A DNA stretch of 48,700 bases, from assembly GCA_937969445.1 (NCBI GenBank), contig CALBVZ010000019.1, positions 1 to 48,700 of the forward strand, read 5' to 3'. Of the stretch, positions 31,641 to 40,495 are shown one piece after another; the first letter of the stretch is position 1, and each line of letters opens with the position of its first letter. The notes below the pieces were generated by a model. That model ran no database searches, was not told the DNA's origin, and worked only from the letters and a program-made list of their open reading frames with translations. The DNA is from an uncultured Octadecabacter sp. GTDB lineage: Bacteria > Pseudomonadota > Alphaproteobacteria > Rhodobacterales > Rhodobacteraceae. The position numbers and the translations under genes were made by a program.

Positions 31641-32840
31641 ATGTCGAACACCAGCCAAGACGCATCTGTGAAGAAGGCCGTAAAACCGGCCCCAGAAACC
31701 CCGCTGGTACCGCCTACCGTCGGCCCTGCGCGGCGAAAGCGTCGGCATGTGTTTTTGATCTTATCGCTGATTTGGGTCGTGCTCGTCCCGATAGCGGTCA
31801 GTGCTTACTATCTTTGGGGAATGGCAGCAGACCAATACGCGTCCAAAATCGCGTTTTCTGTCCGCTCAGAGGAGCAAAGTTCCCCGATTGAACTGCTGGG
31901 TGGTATCACTGATCTCTCCGGTTCCAGCTCATCTGATACGGATATTCTGTACGTTTATCTCAACAGCCAAGAGCTTGTGGCGAAGGTTAATGAACAGGTG
32001 AATTTGGCGGAAATTTGGGGCAAAGTATCCAAGGATCAGGACCCCGTATTTGCCTATGATCCGAGTGGAACCATCGAAGATTTGCATCGGCATTGGGACC
32101 GGAAGGTCGACATCATTTATGACAGCGGCACCCAGCTGATTGAGATGCGGTTTCTTGCGTTTCAACCCGACGATGCACGCGCAATTGCGGTCGCTGTTTT
32201 AGCGGAAAGCACTGCGATGATTAACAATCTTTCCGCCCTCGCACGTGAAGACGCGGTCGGATATGCGCGTGAGGATTTAGAGACCTCTCTCGCACGGTTG
32301 CGGACTGCGCGGCAGGCGTTAACGCTATTTCGCAACCGCACACAGATCGTTGATCCGACCATCGATACGCAGAACCAGATGGGTGTGCTTGTGACGTTGC
32401 AACAACAGCTCGCAGATGCCTTGGTAGAGGGGGACCTGCTGCGCGATACCACAAGTGCGGGTGATGCACGCATTGCGCAGGCCAACCGCAGGGTTGAGGT
32501 CATTCAAAACCGGATCGACGCAGAACGCCAGAAATTAGGCCTTGGGAATGAAGGCGAGGGAGGCGTGGTGTTTGCCGATTTGGTTGGCGAATACGAAGGG
32601 CTGATTGTCGATCGCGAATTTGCGGAAGTGGCCTATACGACCGCGCTTGCATCCTTTGACGGTGCCCAAGCAGAAGCCCGTCGGCAAAGCCGGTATCTGG
32701 CCGCCCATGTCCAACCTACCTTGGCGCAAAAAGCGCAGTATCCGGAACGCTTGAAGATCATCCTATTGATCGCATTGTTCTGCACGCTGACATGGTGCGT
32801 TTTATGCCTAGTCTATTACAGCCTGCGCGATCGTAGCTGA
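31641..32840 (+). CDS. Capsule export inner-membrane protein (KpsE/CtrB-like)
   Basis: 399 residues with a membrane segment near the N-terminus (FLILSLIWVVLVPIAVSAYY) and one near the C-terminus (LKIILLIALFCTLTWCVLCL), and a large coiled-coil-rich periplasmic part between. This is the polysaccharide co-polymerase-3 layout of KpsE/BexC/CtrB, which spans the periplasm with the ABC exporter. The N-terminal tail is Pro/Lys-rich. ATG 31641 was chosen over TTG 31623. KpsT follows after eight bases. The outer-membrane partner (KpsD/Wza type) is not in the window. Confidence 0.85.
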   Translation: MSNTSQDASVKKAVKPAPETPLVPPTVGPARRKRRHVFLILSLIWVVLVPIAVSAYYLWGMAADQYASKIAFSVRSEEQSSPIELLGGITDLSGSSSSDTDILYVYLNSQELVAKVNEQVNLAEIWGKVSKDQDPVFAYDPSGTIEDLHRHWDRKVDIIYDSGTQLIEMRFLAFQPDDARAIAVAVLAESTAMINNLSALAREDAVGYAREDLETSLARLRTARQALTLFRNRTQIVDPTIDTQNQMGVLVTLQQQLADALVEGDLLRDTTSAGDARIAQANRRVEVIQNRIDAERQKLGLGNEGEGGVVFADLVGEYEGLIVDREFAEVAYTTALASFDGAQAEARRQSRYLAAHVQPTLAQKAQYPERLKIILLIALFCTLTWCVLCLVYYSLRDRS

Positions 32841-32848
32841 GGCGCACC

Positions 32849-33520
32849 ATGATCCAGCTTGACCGACTCACAAAAAGTTTCGCAACCCGTGGCGGACGTA
32901 AAACGATTGTTAAAGACTTAACGGCCACGTTCCCAACGGGGGCTTGCGTTGCGCTTCTTGGGCGCAATGGCGCGGGTAAAAGCACGCTTCTTAAGCTGAT
33001 TGCAGGGACGATAAGGCCCGATAAAGGGCAGGTGCGCTCCTCGGGGTCCGTTTCTTATCCGGTTGGTTTTGCGGGTTCGTTTCACGGTGATCTAACAGGT
33101 CGCCAAAACGCCCGTTTCGTTGCACGCCTGTACGGTGTGGACACGGATGATCTTGTGCATTTTGTGCGGGACTTTGCTGAGCTGGGCGAACATTTTGACA
33201 TGCCGTTTCGAACCTATTCTGCGGGCATGCGATCCCGGCTGTCTTTTGGGGTCTCGATGGCGATCCCGTTCGATACATATTTGGTGGATGAGGTGACGTC
33301 CGTTGGTGACGGTGCATTTCGCCAAAAAAGTATCCGGATGTTTGATGCGCGGCGTGAAACGTCAGGTGCAATCGTTGTAAGCCATTCGCCCCTAATGGTG
33401 CGGCGGATTTGCGATATGGGCGCGGTTTTGGAAGACGGAATTTTGCACTTTCATGACGATATTGACGACGCCTTGGCGCATCATGAAGCGACCCTGAAAC
33501 ACCCTGCCGCCAGGGGGTAA
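32849..33520 (+). CDS. ABC polysaccharide export ATPase (KpsT-like)
   Basis: 223-residue ATPase: Walker A LLGRNGAGKSTLLKL (about 36-50), signature YSAGMRSRLSFGVSMA (KpsT-type variant of LSGGQ), Walker B YLVDEVTSVGD and His switch IVVSHS. Short and lacking the C-terminal carbohydrate-binding domain of Wzt, as in KpsT, BexA and CtrD. It energises export with the permease at 30721 and KpsE at 31641. The start ATG 32849 has GAGGCGC eight bases upstream. Confidence 0.9.
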   Translation: MIQLDRLTKSFATRGGRKTIVKDLTATFPTGACVALLGRNGAGKSTLLKLIAGTIRPDKGQVRSSGSVSYPVGFAGSFHGDLTGRQNARFVARLYGVDTDDLVHFVRDFAELGEHFDMPFRTYSAGMRSRLSFGVSMAIPFDTYLVDEVTSVGDGAFRQKSIRMFDARRETSGAIVVSHSPLMVRRICDMGAVLEDGILHFHDDIDDALAHHEATLKHPAARG

Positions 33521-33565
33521 TAAATCAAATGTTAACACTTTTGCCGCATTTGAGATTGTAGCCTT

Positions 33566-34882
33566 ATGACTCGTTTGCTCGCCCAGATATTTCGGCCCAC
33601 GTTGGCCCAACGTTTCGTTTTGGCCGCGCGTCAAGAGGGGCTTAGCGTTGCTTTGCAAAAGGCTCGTATCTACGTCGGTATGCTTTGGCGTGGCGAAGGT
33701 CGCAGTGCGCTGCAAGCAGGGGGCGGGGACGACGTCGCGCCCGAGGAATACCTGCAAAGCATCTGGCAGCAACTGGCGCAGGGCAGCGCGTTTCACCCAG
33801 CGCCGCCACACAAAGGCAACAAACCTTTTGTCTCCATCATTGGGGATCTGAATTTGCCGCAATGCCGCAAGTACCGTGTTGAACAATTGGCGCAGTTTTG
33901 GGAACGCCAAGGCGTGGCTTGCGATTTTGCTCATTACCAAGATCTGCCGCGTGTCACGCGGCTTTTGACTCGCGCGACCCATGTGATTGAATACCGCCTC
34001 AAATCTTCTCCCGTGACCGAAATGATCCGTTATGAGGCACGGCGCCTTGGGTTGCCGATCATGTATGATATCGACGATCCGCTGTTCTCGATTTCAGCCT
34101 ATGAAACCTATGGCAATATGGGCGCGCTCGATCCCGCAATGAAGGCGCATTTCCTAAGTGAAGCGCCGAAGTATTTGGCGATGATGAACGGCGCGGACTT
34201 GATCTCTGTTTCGACGCCACAGCTTGCGCAGCACGCGCGTTTATTCACCAAACGCCCTGTTCACGTCCGGCGCAACTTTGCCGATGAGGTGACCCTAAGC
34301 GCGGGTGCTTTGGCAATGGAAGGGCGCGCGGCGCATGACGGTGTTTTTCGCGTTGGTTTTGCCAGCGGGTCGCAGGGCCATGAAATCGACCTTGCCAGCA
34401 TCTTCGCCCCGTTAGAGGCGTTCATGGCCGAGAGTGACAGCCGCCGTTTGGTGTTGCTGGGGCATTTCAACCTCGACCTGCTCCCGAGTGCATTGCGCGA
34501 AAGGGCTGAGGTGAAACCGTTCACGACCTATGAGGCGTATTTAGGTCAACTGGCGCAAGTCGACTGCGCCGTGATGCCGCTGTGTGATGATACGTTTAAC
34601 CGCTGCAAAAGCGCTGTGCGTTTGATTGATGCCGCATCGGTCGGGGTGCCCTCAATCGTTTCTCCTGTTGGGGACCTGCCATCGTTGATTGAACAGGGGA
34701 AAACGGGGTTCGTCGCTAAGAACCAATCTGAATGGCTCACGGCGTTGCGGCGCTATGAAGGTGCGCGTGAAACCACACGCGGGATTGGCCTCGCCGCACG
34801 AAACAACCTCGAAACAAAATGGGCTGGCGTAGCGGAACCAAACATCATCGACACGGAACTACTGGATTGGGTGGTGTCGTGA
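33566..34882 (+). CDS. Glycosyltransferase, GT4-like
   Basis: 438-residue soluble glycosyltransferase of the GT-B type. Motifs include RVGFASGSQGHEIDLASIFA (start of the C-terminal donor half), KPFTTYEAYLGQLAQVDCAVMPLCDD, and RLIDAASVGVPSIVSPVGDL with the conserved donor-binding loop. The N-terminus MTRLLAQIFRPTLAQRFVLA is amphipathic and may associate with the membrane. It lies 45 bases after kpsT, and its stop overlaps the next glycosyltransferase start (GTGA). Donor and acceptor unknown. Confidence 0.82.
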   Translation: MTRLLAQIFRPTLAQRFVLAARQEGLSVALQKARIYVGMLWRGEGRSALQAGGGDDVAPEEYLQSIWQQLAQGSAFHPAPPHKGNKPFVSIIGDLNLPQCRKYRVEQLAQFWERQGVACDFAHYQDLPRVTRLLTRATHVIEYRLKSSPVTEMIRYEARRLGLPIMYDIDDPLFSISAYETYGNMGALDPAMKAHFLSEAPKYLAMMNGADLISVSTPQLAQHARLFTKRPVHVRRNFADEVTLSAGALAMEGRAAHDGVFRVGFASGSQGHEIDLASIFAPLEAFMAESDSRRLVLLGHFNLDLLPSALRERAEVKPFTTYEAYLGQLAQVDCAVMPLCDDTFNRCKSAVRLIDAASVGVPSIVSPVGDLPSLIEQGKTGFVAKNQSEWLTALRRYEGARETTRGIGLAARNNLETKWAGVAEPNIIDTELLDWVVS

Positions 34883-36111
34883 CCAAATGCCATATCTTGT
34901 TGGCAAACGTGTTTTTTGCACCCTTCACATATGGGGGCGCGACGATTGTCGCAGAGGAGGTCGCGAAAGCCTTATTGGCGCGAAAAGACACTGCGTTCGA
35001 GTATCAAATTACCGCCGTTTCACTGTGTTGCCACAGCAGGTTGGCCAATTACACGATGGTCAAATCTGAACGGGATGGCATCCAGAACTACGTTATCAAT
35101 GTCCCGTCTACCCGCACCTATAAAGAGCTATATGACAACCCACATGTGACCCGCCTTATTGAGGAGCTGATAGATGATCTGCAGCCCGATGTTGTTCACG
35201 CCCACTGTATTCAAGACATCGGCGGCGGGGTTCTTAGGGCAGCGCAGGCGCGTGGCATTCCGAGCATTCTAAGCGTGCATGATTTTTGGTGGCTTTGTGA
35301 ACGGCAATTCATGATTAAGCCTGATAGGACGTACTGCGGGCAGAACCCGATCCAAATTGACGCGTGTCGGGGCTGCGTTTCGGATTTTGGCGCTGCACAA
35401 TCGCGATTTACCTATTTGCAAGACATTTCACGCATACCAGAGCGTGTGACTTACCCAAGCAAATTTGCCCACGATCTGCACGTTTCATCCGGTTTCGCAA
35501 CGGGCCGCAGTGTCATTTGGGAAAATGGCGTTCACCTGCCTGAGCCTGATTTTGAAGCAAAGCAAGCGGTCCGCCGAGAGAGAGACCCACGCCTAACCTT
35601 CGGGTTTGTTGGTGGGCCATCCCAGATCAAGGGTTGGCCGCTAATTCGTGCAGCGTTCAAATCCCTTGAACGTGAAGACTTTCGCGTTTTGTTGGTAGAT
35701 GCCTCTGCCGAGGGGGACTGGTGGAACGGCGAGCGGTTTGTTGACCTTCCGGGAGAGTGGGAGGTTTATCCACGTTTTGATCAGTCAGAAATGGACACGT
35801 TTTATTCTGAAATCGACGTGCTGTTGTTCATGTCCCAGTGGAAGGAAACGTTCGGACTGGCAGTGCGCGAAGCATTGGCACGGGGCGTGGGTGTCATTCA
35901 AACGGACAGTGGCGGGAGCGTGGAACATATGGCCTTTAGCCAAACGGACCTTATCCCGATAGGTGCATCTTCTGACGTGCTTCTAAACGCCTTGATCAAA
36001 GCGCTTGAAATGCATCCAAAGGCCAATGTGCCAAGGGCCGTGACAGGGTTCCAAGCGCAAGCGGCGGCATTTGAAAACATCCTTCAAGATGTACTGGTGG
36101 ACGTATCATGA
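34879..36111 (+). CDS. Glycosyltransferase family 4
   Basis: 410-residue GT4 with an N-terminal acceptor domain (ANVFFAPFTYGGATIVAEEV, then DVVHAHCIQDIGGGVLRAAQ) and a donor domain (FGFVGGPSQIKGWPLIRAAF, then LFMSQWKETFGLAVREALA and GVIQTDSGGSVEHMA). The EX7E motif is present in KETFGLAVREA. The start is GTG 34879, overlapping the upstream stop as GTGA; translational coupling with the previous glycosyltransferase is expected. An in-frame ATG at 34819 would add 20 residues that overlap the upstream gene. Confidence 0.87.
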   Translation: MTKCHILLANVFFAPFTYGGATIVAEEVAKALLARKDTAFEYQITAVSLCCHSRLANYTMVKSERDGIQNYVINVPSTRTYKELYDNPHVTRLIEELIDDLQPDVVHAHCIQDIGGGVLRAAQARGIPSILSVHDFWWLCERQFMIKPDRTYCGQNPIQIDACRGCVSDFGAAQSRFTYLQDISRIPERVTYPSKFAHDLHVSSGFATGRSVIWENGVHLPEPDFEAKQAVRRERDPRLTFGFVGGPSQIKGWPLIRAAFKSLEREDFRVLLVDASAEGDWWNGERFVDLPGEWEVYPRFDQSEMDTFYSEIDVLLFMSQWKETFGLAVREALARGVGVIQTDSGGSVEHMAFSQTDLIPIGASSDVLLNALIKALEMHPKANVPRAVTGFQAQAAAFENILQDVLVDVS

Positions 36112-37088
36112 TGCTGCGCCCAGACGATCTACACAGGGAACGCAGTATCCTTGTCGGCACTGCGGGCAGTCGTTCTGCTTGCGTCCATATATTGATGGCG
36201 GTGCATGAGGGCGAAAAGTACCTACCGCAACAGTTGGCGAGTTTCACGACGCAAACCTATCCGAACTGGGCCTTATGGGCTGGGATTGATGCGCCCGAAG
36301 CGAATGAGGATCAAAGCCGCGACATTTTGAATGCCTGCGTTAAGAAGCCAGTCGTGCTTGACGGGCCAGCGCTTGGAGTGGCCGCGAATTTCATGGCCCT
36401 TATGTCCGCCGCCCCAGCCGGAGAGATGTGGGCGCTGGCGGACCAAGATGACGTCTGGTTACCCGATAAGCTGGCGCGCGCGGTTGAAAAGCTGAATAAA
36501 GTTTCCCCAGATATTCCAGCGCTTTACTGCGCCCGCACCTTGATTGCCGATCATCGACTTGGTCGGATGCGTCTGTCCCCAAGGCGCCGTCGCGGTCCCA
36601 GTTTTGCAAATGCATTGGTTCAAAATATCGCCAGCGGAAACACGATCGTTTTGAATGGCGCCGCCACGCGGTTGGTGGCTTCGGTCATTTCGGATACGCC
36701 CACGCCGGTCATTCATGATTGGTGGCTTTATCAGCTTATCACAGCTGTGGGCGGGCAGGTGATTTGTGATGAACAACCCGTTCTGTTGTATCGTCAGCAC
36801 AGCAACAACGTGCTTGGCTCGAATGACTGTTGGCGTTCGCGATTGCGCCGCCTCAAGCTTATTTGGGCCGGCGTTTGGGCCAGGTGGACGGATCGAAATA
36901 TCGACTGCCTGAAGGTAATTTCGGGCCAAATGACCCCGCAGAACCAACAGTGTTTAAGAACATTTATCCAAGCGCGACAGTCATCTTTGTTGCGCAGAAT
37001 GTTCCAATTGCGCCGCACGGGTATTTATCGTCAAAGGTCGGCCGCTGGTGGTGTTATGTGGCTCGCGGCGTTGTTCGGTCGCCTTTAG
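36108..37088 (+). CDS. Glycosyltransferase family 2
   Basis: 326-residue GT-A fold enzyme. VHILMAVHEGEKYLPQQLAS begins the nucleotide-sugar domain at about residue 25; MWALADQDDVWLPDKLARA carries the DxD motif; VIHDWWLYQLITAVGG and LYRQHSNNVLGS follow. These match the group often annotated as rhamnosyl- or galactosyltransferases of O-antigen loci. The start overlaps the previous gene stop by four bases. It is the last gene of the plus-strand kpsE-kpsT-GT operon and shares its stop region with nagA on the other strand. Confidence 0.87.
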   Translation: MMLRPDDLHRERSILVGTAGSRSACVHILMAVHEGEKYLPQQLASFTTQTYPNWALWAGIDAPEANEDQSRDILNACVKKPVVLDGPALGVAANFMALMSAAPAGEMWALADQDDVWLPDKLARAVEKLNKVSPDIPALYCARTLIADHRLGRMRLSPRRRRGPSFANALVQNIASGNTIVLNGAATRLVASVISDTPTPVIHDWWLYQLITAVGGQVICDEQPVLLYRQHSNNVLGSNDCWRSRLRRLKLIWAGVWARWTDRNIDCLKVISGQMTPQNQQCLRTFIQARQSSLLRRMFQLRRTGIYRQRSAAGGVMWLAALFGRL

Positions 37089-38242
37089 GTTTGGGCACGT
37101 AAGACCGATACAGATGTTGCATCTTTCGCAAGATACACGGCCATCTTCGCACCAGTTCCCAAACGGCCAAAAGACCCCGCATCTCGCAACAATTGCGCGG
37201 GCGTTGATGTTGCACGCATTACAGCGTGTTCAATGTCGTCTTTCGCGTCGTTGACCATCACGGACAGGGCCTTTGGTATGTTTAGGTCAGCCCCTGCGAG
37301 TGTGCCATCGGCCAGCGTCAAACGGTTGTCTTCGCGAAAAATTTCGCGCCCATTGAGGGTGAACGACGCGATTTCGGACCCGACGGTCGACATTGCGTCG
37401 GTCACCAAGAACATGCGTTCTGGCTTTGACGTCAGTGCGATTGAAATTGTTTCGGGGTGAACATGGACGTTGTCGGCAATTAGCCCTGCAAAAATTTCAG
37501 GGCGAGCGAGCGTTGCACCAACAAGCCCGGGTTCGCGGCTTCCTAACTGGCTCATGGCGTTGAACAGATGCGTGACGCAACGCGCGCCGGCATCAAATGC
37601 AGCGTGGCTCGTGTTGGCATCGGCATCGGTGTGGCCCAAGGAAACAATGATACCGGCCTGCGACATAGCTTTGATTTGCGTCAACGAGACGTTTTCGGGG
37701 GCAACAGTGACCATGATGTTGGCAATACGAGTCGCTGCGTCCAACAGCAGTGACAGGTCATCATCCGTCATTGGGCGGATAAGCTCTGGGTCATGTGCAC
37801 CTTTACGCGCAACCGATAAGTGCGGGCCTTCAAGGTGGATACCGGCAATGCCGGGCACGCCTTGTTGAATTGCGTGTTCGACCGCATCGATTGCGGCAGC
37901 GGTTCGGGCTGGGGTGTCTGTGATCAGCGTGGGTAGGATCGCGCCGGTTCCGGTCTGGGCATGGGCCGCGGCAATGGTACGCAACGTGTCCACAGATTGG
38001 TCATCATTGAACATCACACCGCCACCGCCGTTCACCTGTAGGTCAAGAAAGGCTGGCGTGATTATCCCGCCGTCCAGTGTTTCCATTGGGTAACTTGCGG
38101 GCAGCGCCGCGATTGGGACTACGTCAAATACCCCGTGCGTCAGAACGACCAGCGCGTGATTTTCATGCAGAATTTCTCCGTCATGTATCACCGCGCCAAC
38201 ATAGGCTTTGGCAACATTGGACGGGGTCAGCTGGGTGGGCAT
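37085..38242 (-). CDS. nagA: N-acetylglucosamine-6-phosphate deacetylase
   Basis: Amidohydrolase of 385 residues that removes the acetyl group of GlcNAc-6-P. Motifs: GIHLEGPHLSV with the metal-binding Glu and His, VSLGHTDADA, VTHLFNAMSQLGSREPG, and FLVTDAMSTVG with the catalytic Asp. GGIITPAFLDLQVNGGGG marks the first metal site, with Gln in place of the usual His, as in NagA. ATG 38242 has AGGAGGAA upstream. No GlcNAc transporter or nagB lies beside it. Convergent with the GT2 gene, overlapping by four bases. Confidence 0.92.
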   Translation of the reverse strand: MPTQLTPSNVAKAYVGAVIHDGEILHENHALVVLTHGVFDVVPIAALPASYPMETLDGGIITPAFLDLQVNGGGGVMFNDDQSVDTLRTIAAAHAQTGTGAILPTLITDTPARTAAAIDAVEHAIQQGVPGIAGIHLEGPHLSVARKGAHDPELIRPMTDDDLSLLLDAATRIANIMVTVAPENVSLTQIKAMSQAGIIVSLGHTDADANTSHAAFDAGARCVTHLFNAMSQLGSREPGLVGATLARPEIFAGLIADNVHVHPETISIALTSKPERMFLVTDAMSTVGSEIASFTLNGREIFREDNRLTLADGTLAGADLNIPKALSVMVNDAKDDIEHAVMRATSTPAQLLRDAGSFGRLGTGAKMAVYLAKDATSVSVLRAQT

Positions 38243-38325
38243 GGCGTTCCTCCTCTCCAATGCTTGGCGATTCCTATTTAGGGATATACCAAACAAAGAG
38301 AGGGCACACAGATAAGAATGTCGGC

Positions 38326-38547
38326 CTAAAGCGGCGTGAAACGACCATCGTTGAATTCAACCGCGGAACGCACCCAGACCGTGCCTTCCGCATCGTCGTA
38401 AATTATCACGTCCGAGCGGTCGACCTCGAGGGTCGCGGGCCCAACGACACGGTAAAGCCCGCCCTTGCGATGACGATGCGTGGCTTTCCAAGGTGCGATC
38501 TCTGTCCCGCCTTTTAGTCGGCGGAAAAGGGCGGTGAGTATGTTCAT
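38326..38547 (-). CDS. DUF1653-like small protein
   Basis: 73 residues. HRHRKGGLYRVVGPATLEVD, then VIIYDDAEGTVWVRSAVEF and NDGRFTPL, fit the DUF1653 pattern (KGGLYRV ... VYD ... G..WVR ... F.DGRF). Cytosolic, function unknown. Its ATG overlaps the ribonucleotide reductase stop (ATGA), so it is translationally coupled to that gene. A link to nucleotide or phage metabolism has been guessed for such proteins; nothing here tests it. Confidence 0.7.
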   Translation of the reverse strand: MNILTALFRRLKGGTEIAPWKATHRHRKGGLYRVVGPATLEVDRSDVIIYDDAEGTVWVRSAVEFNDGRFTPL

Positions 38548-40268
38548 AAAGACAACACAGATCCTGTAACGTTGTTTGGCCTATAGGTCGTACACCCTTT
38601 GCAGCCGCTATCATAGGCGGCGCGGTAGATGGTTTTGAAATCTTCAAATGCGATGTCTTCTGGGCAATTCACGGTTTTTGAGATCCCGCTGTCGACCCAC
38701 TTTTGCGCGGCGGCCTGCATCGCGACATGGTCTTGTGGTGTCAGATCGGCGGCGGTGACAAAGCTATCGGGTAAGGGCGTATCTGGCCCATGCATCTGGC
38801 CGAACCGCCATGCTGCGTAATCCATGACCCGTTCACTGGACTTGGTGCCATCTGGATTGGTGACAACGCGGCTGAATGACGTCGAGAAAATCGGCTCGAC
38901 ACCTGAAGAAACATTGCCCGCAAACATCGATGTCGTGCCTGTGGGTGCAATCGTGGTGAGTGTGCCGTTGCGCAGCCCGTATTTGCGCACCAGTTTCTGT
39001 ACTTCAGGGTCAAGGCTTAGGATGTTGGCACCCGACAAATGTGCGTCCGCGTCATAATGCGGGAATGCGCCACGTTCTTTGGCGAGGAGGGCTGAGGCCT
39101 GATATGCGGCGTTCTGGATTGTTTGCATCCAGCTACCCAGCAAGAACACTGCCTTTGCAGACCCATAACGTGAACCAAGCATTGCGATCGCATCCGCAAC
39201 GCCCGTTACACCAATGCCGATACGCCGCTGGTTCTGTGCTTGCTGCCACTGCGCATCAAGTGCGTAGCGCGAAACATCAAGCGTATTGTCGAGCATCCGA
39301 ACTGCAACGTGCACAAGGCTGCGAAGCTCGCCCACATCGAGGCGGGCATCTGGGCTAAAGGGGGCCACGACCAACTGCGCGAGGTTCACTGAGGCAAGTG
39401 GGCAGGTGCCATAAGGGGGGAGCGGCTGCTCCGCACACGAATTTGTCGCTGAGATAGTTTCCAGATAGCGCAGTGGATTGTGGGCGTTAATGCGATCAAT
39501 GAACAGCACGCCAGGTTCGGCCGTCGCGTAGGTTTGTTTCATAATTGAGTTCCACAGGTCACGCGCCCGCAGGCGGCGCATAACGGTCCCCTCCCAGACC
39601 AAATCCCAAACATCATCTTCGGTGACCGCATTCATAAACCTATCAGTTACCATGACCGAAAGATTGAAGTTGCGAAGGCGTGTGCGGTCAGACTTTGCAA
39701 CAATAAAGGCTTCGATGTCGGGGTGGTCGCAACGCATGGTGGCCATCATCGCGCCACGCCCCATTCCCTTCACGATCATCTTGCAGGTGGTGTCGAAGAT
39801 ATCCATCGCTGCAAGTGGTCCAGCCGCGAGACAATCTAAACCACGGACATGGGTTCCACTCGGACGGATGGTTGAAAAATCAAACCCGATCCCACCGCCC
39901 ATTTGCATCGTCAGTGCGGCGTCTTTGAGCGTGTCCATGATGCCTTCAACGCTGTCAGGAATTGTGCGCATCACGAATGTATTTGAAAGGGTCACATTAC
40001 GTGCGGTTCCACAACCAGACAAAATTCGCCCTCCCGGAAGAACTTTGAAATCGCGCATCGCAGCAAGGAATGCGGCCGTTGTTGCGGGTAGATCTGAGGG
40101 CGCTTCAATGGAGGCCAAACCCCGAGCAACACGTTCCCAAGTGTCTTGCACGGTGTCGTCAATAACTTTCCCTGCGGCGAAGTAACGGTATTTGGCGTGC
40201 CAAATGCGTTCAGCTATAGGTTGAAAAAGAGAGGATAAATGCGTTTGTTCTTTATTTGCATCGTACAT
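38544..40268 (-). CDS. Adenosylcobalamin-dependent (class II) ribonucleotide reductase, short form
   Basis: 574-residue class II reductase reducing ribonucleotides with B12 radical chemistry. VLPGGRILSGCGTARNVTLS carries the first redox cysteine (Cys86). TNSCAEQPLPPYGTCPLASV contains the active-site Asn276, Cys278, Glu280 and partner Cys289. The glycyl-free C-terminus has SGCKGCTTYRPN, a cysteine pair typical of NrdJ tails. Most class II enzymes are longer (700 or more residues), so this is a short form; no frameshift was seen. ATG 40268 was preferred over GTG 40280. No cobalamin riboswitch was recognised in the 220-base upstream spacer. Confidence 0.88.
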   Translation of the reverse strand: MYDANKEQTHLSSLFQPIAERIWHAKYRYFAAGKVIDDTVQDTWERVARGLASIEAPSDLPATTAAFLAAMRDFKVLPGGRILSGCGTARNVTLSNTFVMRTIPDSVEGIMDTLKDAALTMQMGGGIGFDFSTIRPSGTHVRGLDCLAAGPLAAMDIFDTTCKMIVKGMGRGAMMATMRCDHPDIEAFIVAKSDRTRLRNFNLSVMVTDRFMNAVTEDDVWDLVWEGTVMRRLRARDLWNSIMKQTYATAEPGVLFIDRINAHNPLRYLETISATNSCAEQPLPPYGTCPLASVNLAQLVVAPFSPDARLDVGELRSLVHVAVRMLDNTLDVSRYALDAQWQQAQNQRRIGIGVTGVADAIAMLGSRYGSAKAVFLLGSWMQTIQNAAYQASALLAKERGAFPHYDADAHLSGANILSLDPEVQKLVRKYGLRNGTLTTIAPTGTTSMFAGNVSSGVEPIFSTSFSRVVTNPDGTKSSERVMDYAAWRFGQMHGPDTPLPDSFVTAADLTPQDHVAMQAAAQKWVDSGISKTVNCPEDIAFEDFKTIYRAAYDSGCKGCTTYRPNNVTGSVLSL

Positions 40269-40317
40269 TAAAGTTTCCACTTTGGCAGCTCAATTTAATA
40301 GATATATTTACTAGGAT

Positions 40318-40333
40318 AGTTAACGAAGTGTTA
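40318..40333. repeat. Second copy of 16-base word AGTTAACGAAGTGTTA
   Basis: Identical to 18079-18094 upstream of rfbC. Here it lies about 50 bases before the class II reductase start, on the upstream side, within an AT-rich spacer. It contains TTAA-N7-TTA, close to but not a full CtrA box. A shared promoter-region element is possible. Confidence 0.45.
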
Positions 40334-40372
40334 TCTTTTTGTTAATCTTATAGTTGAGTGATTGCTGGCTTG

Positions 40373-40391
40373 GTCAGATTGCGGATCTGAC
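40373..40391. promoter_or_regulatory. Inverted repeat between reductase and GST genes
   Basis: GTCAGAT (40373-40379) and ATCTGAC (40385-40391) surround TGCGG. It sits between divergent promoters, about 105 bases before both starts, and could be an operator or a short hairpin. Confidence 0.4.
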
Positions 40392-40495
40392 AGCTGGCAG
40401 GAAAGAGGAAAGAAAAGATACGGCTGCAATTAGGCGGCTGTTAAGCAACTAAGCATATGAAGGCATCGGAGGCGCTATTTGAAAGGCGAATACTG

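Noticed and set aside
40269-40495. Cobalamin riboswitch before the class II reductase
   Set aside because: No B12-box-like conserved string or suitable folded arms were recognised; a B12-dependent enzyme is also not an expected B12-repressed target.
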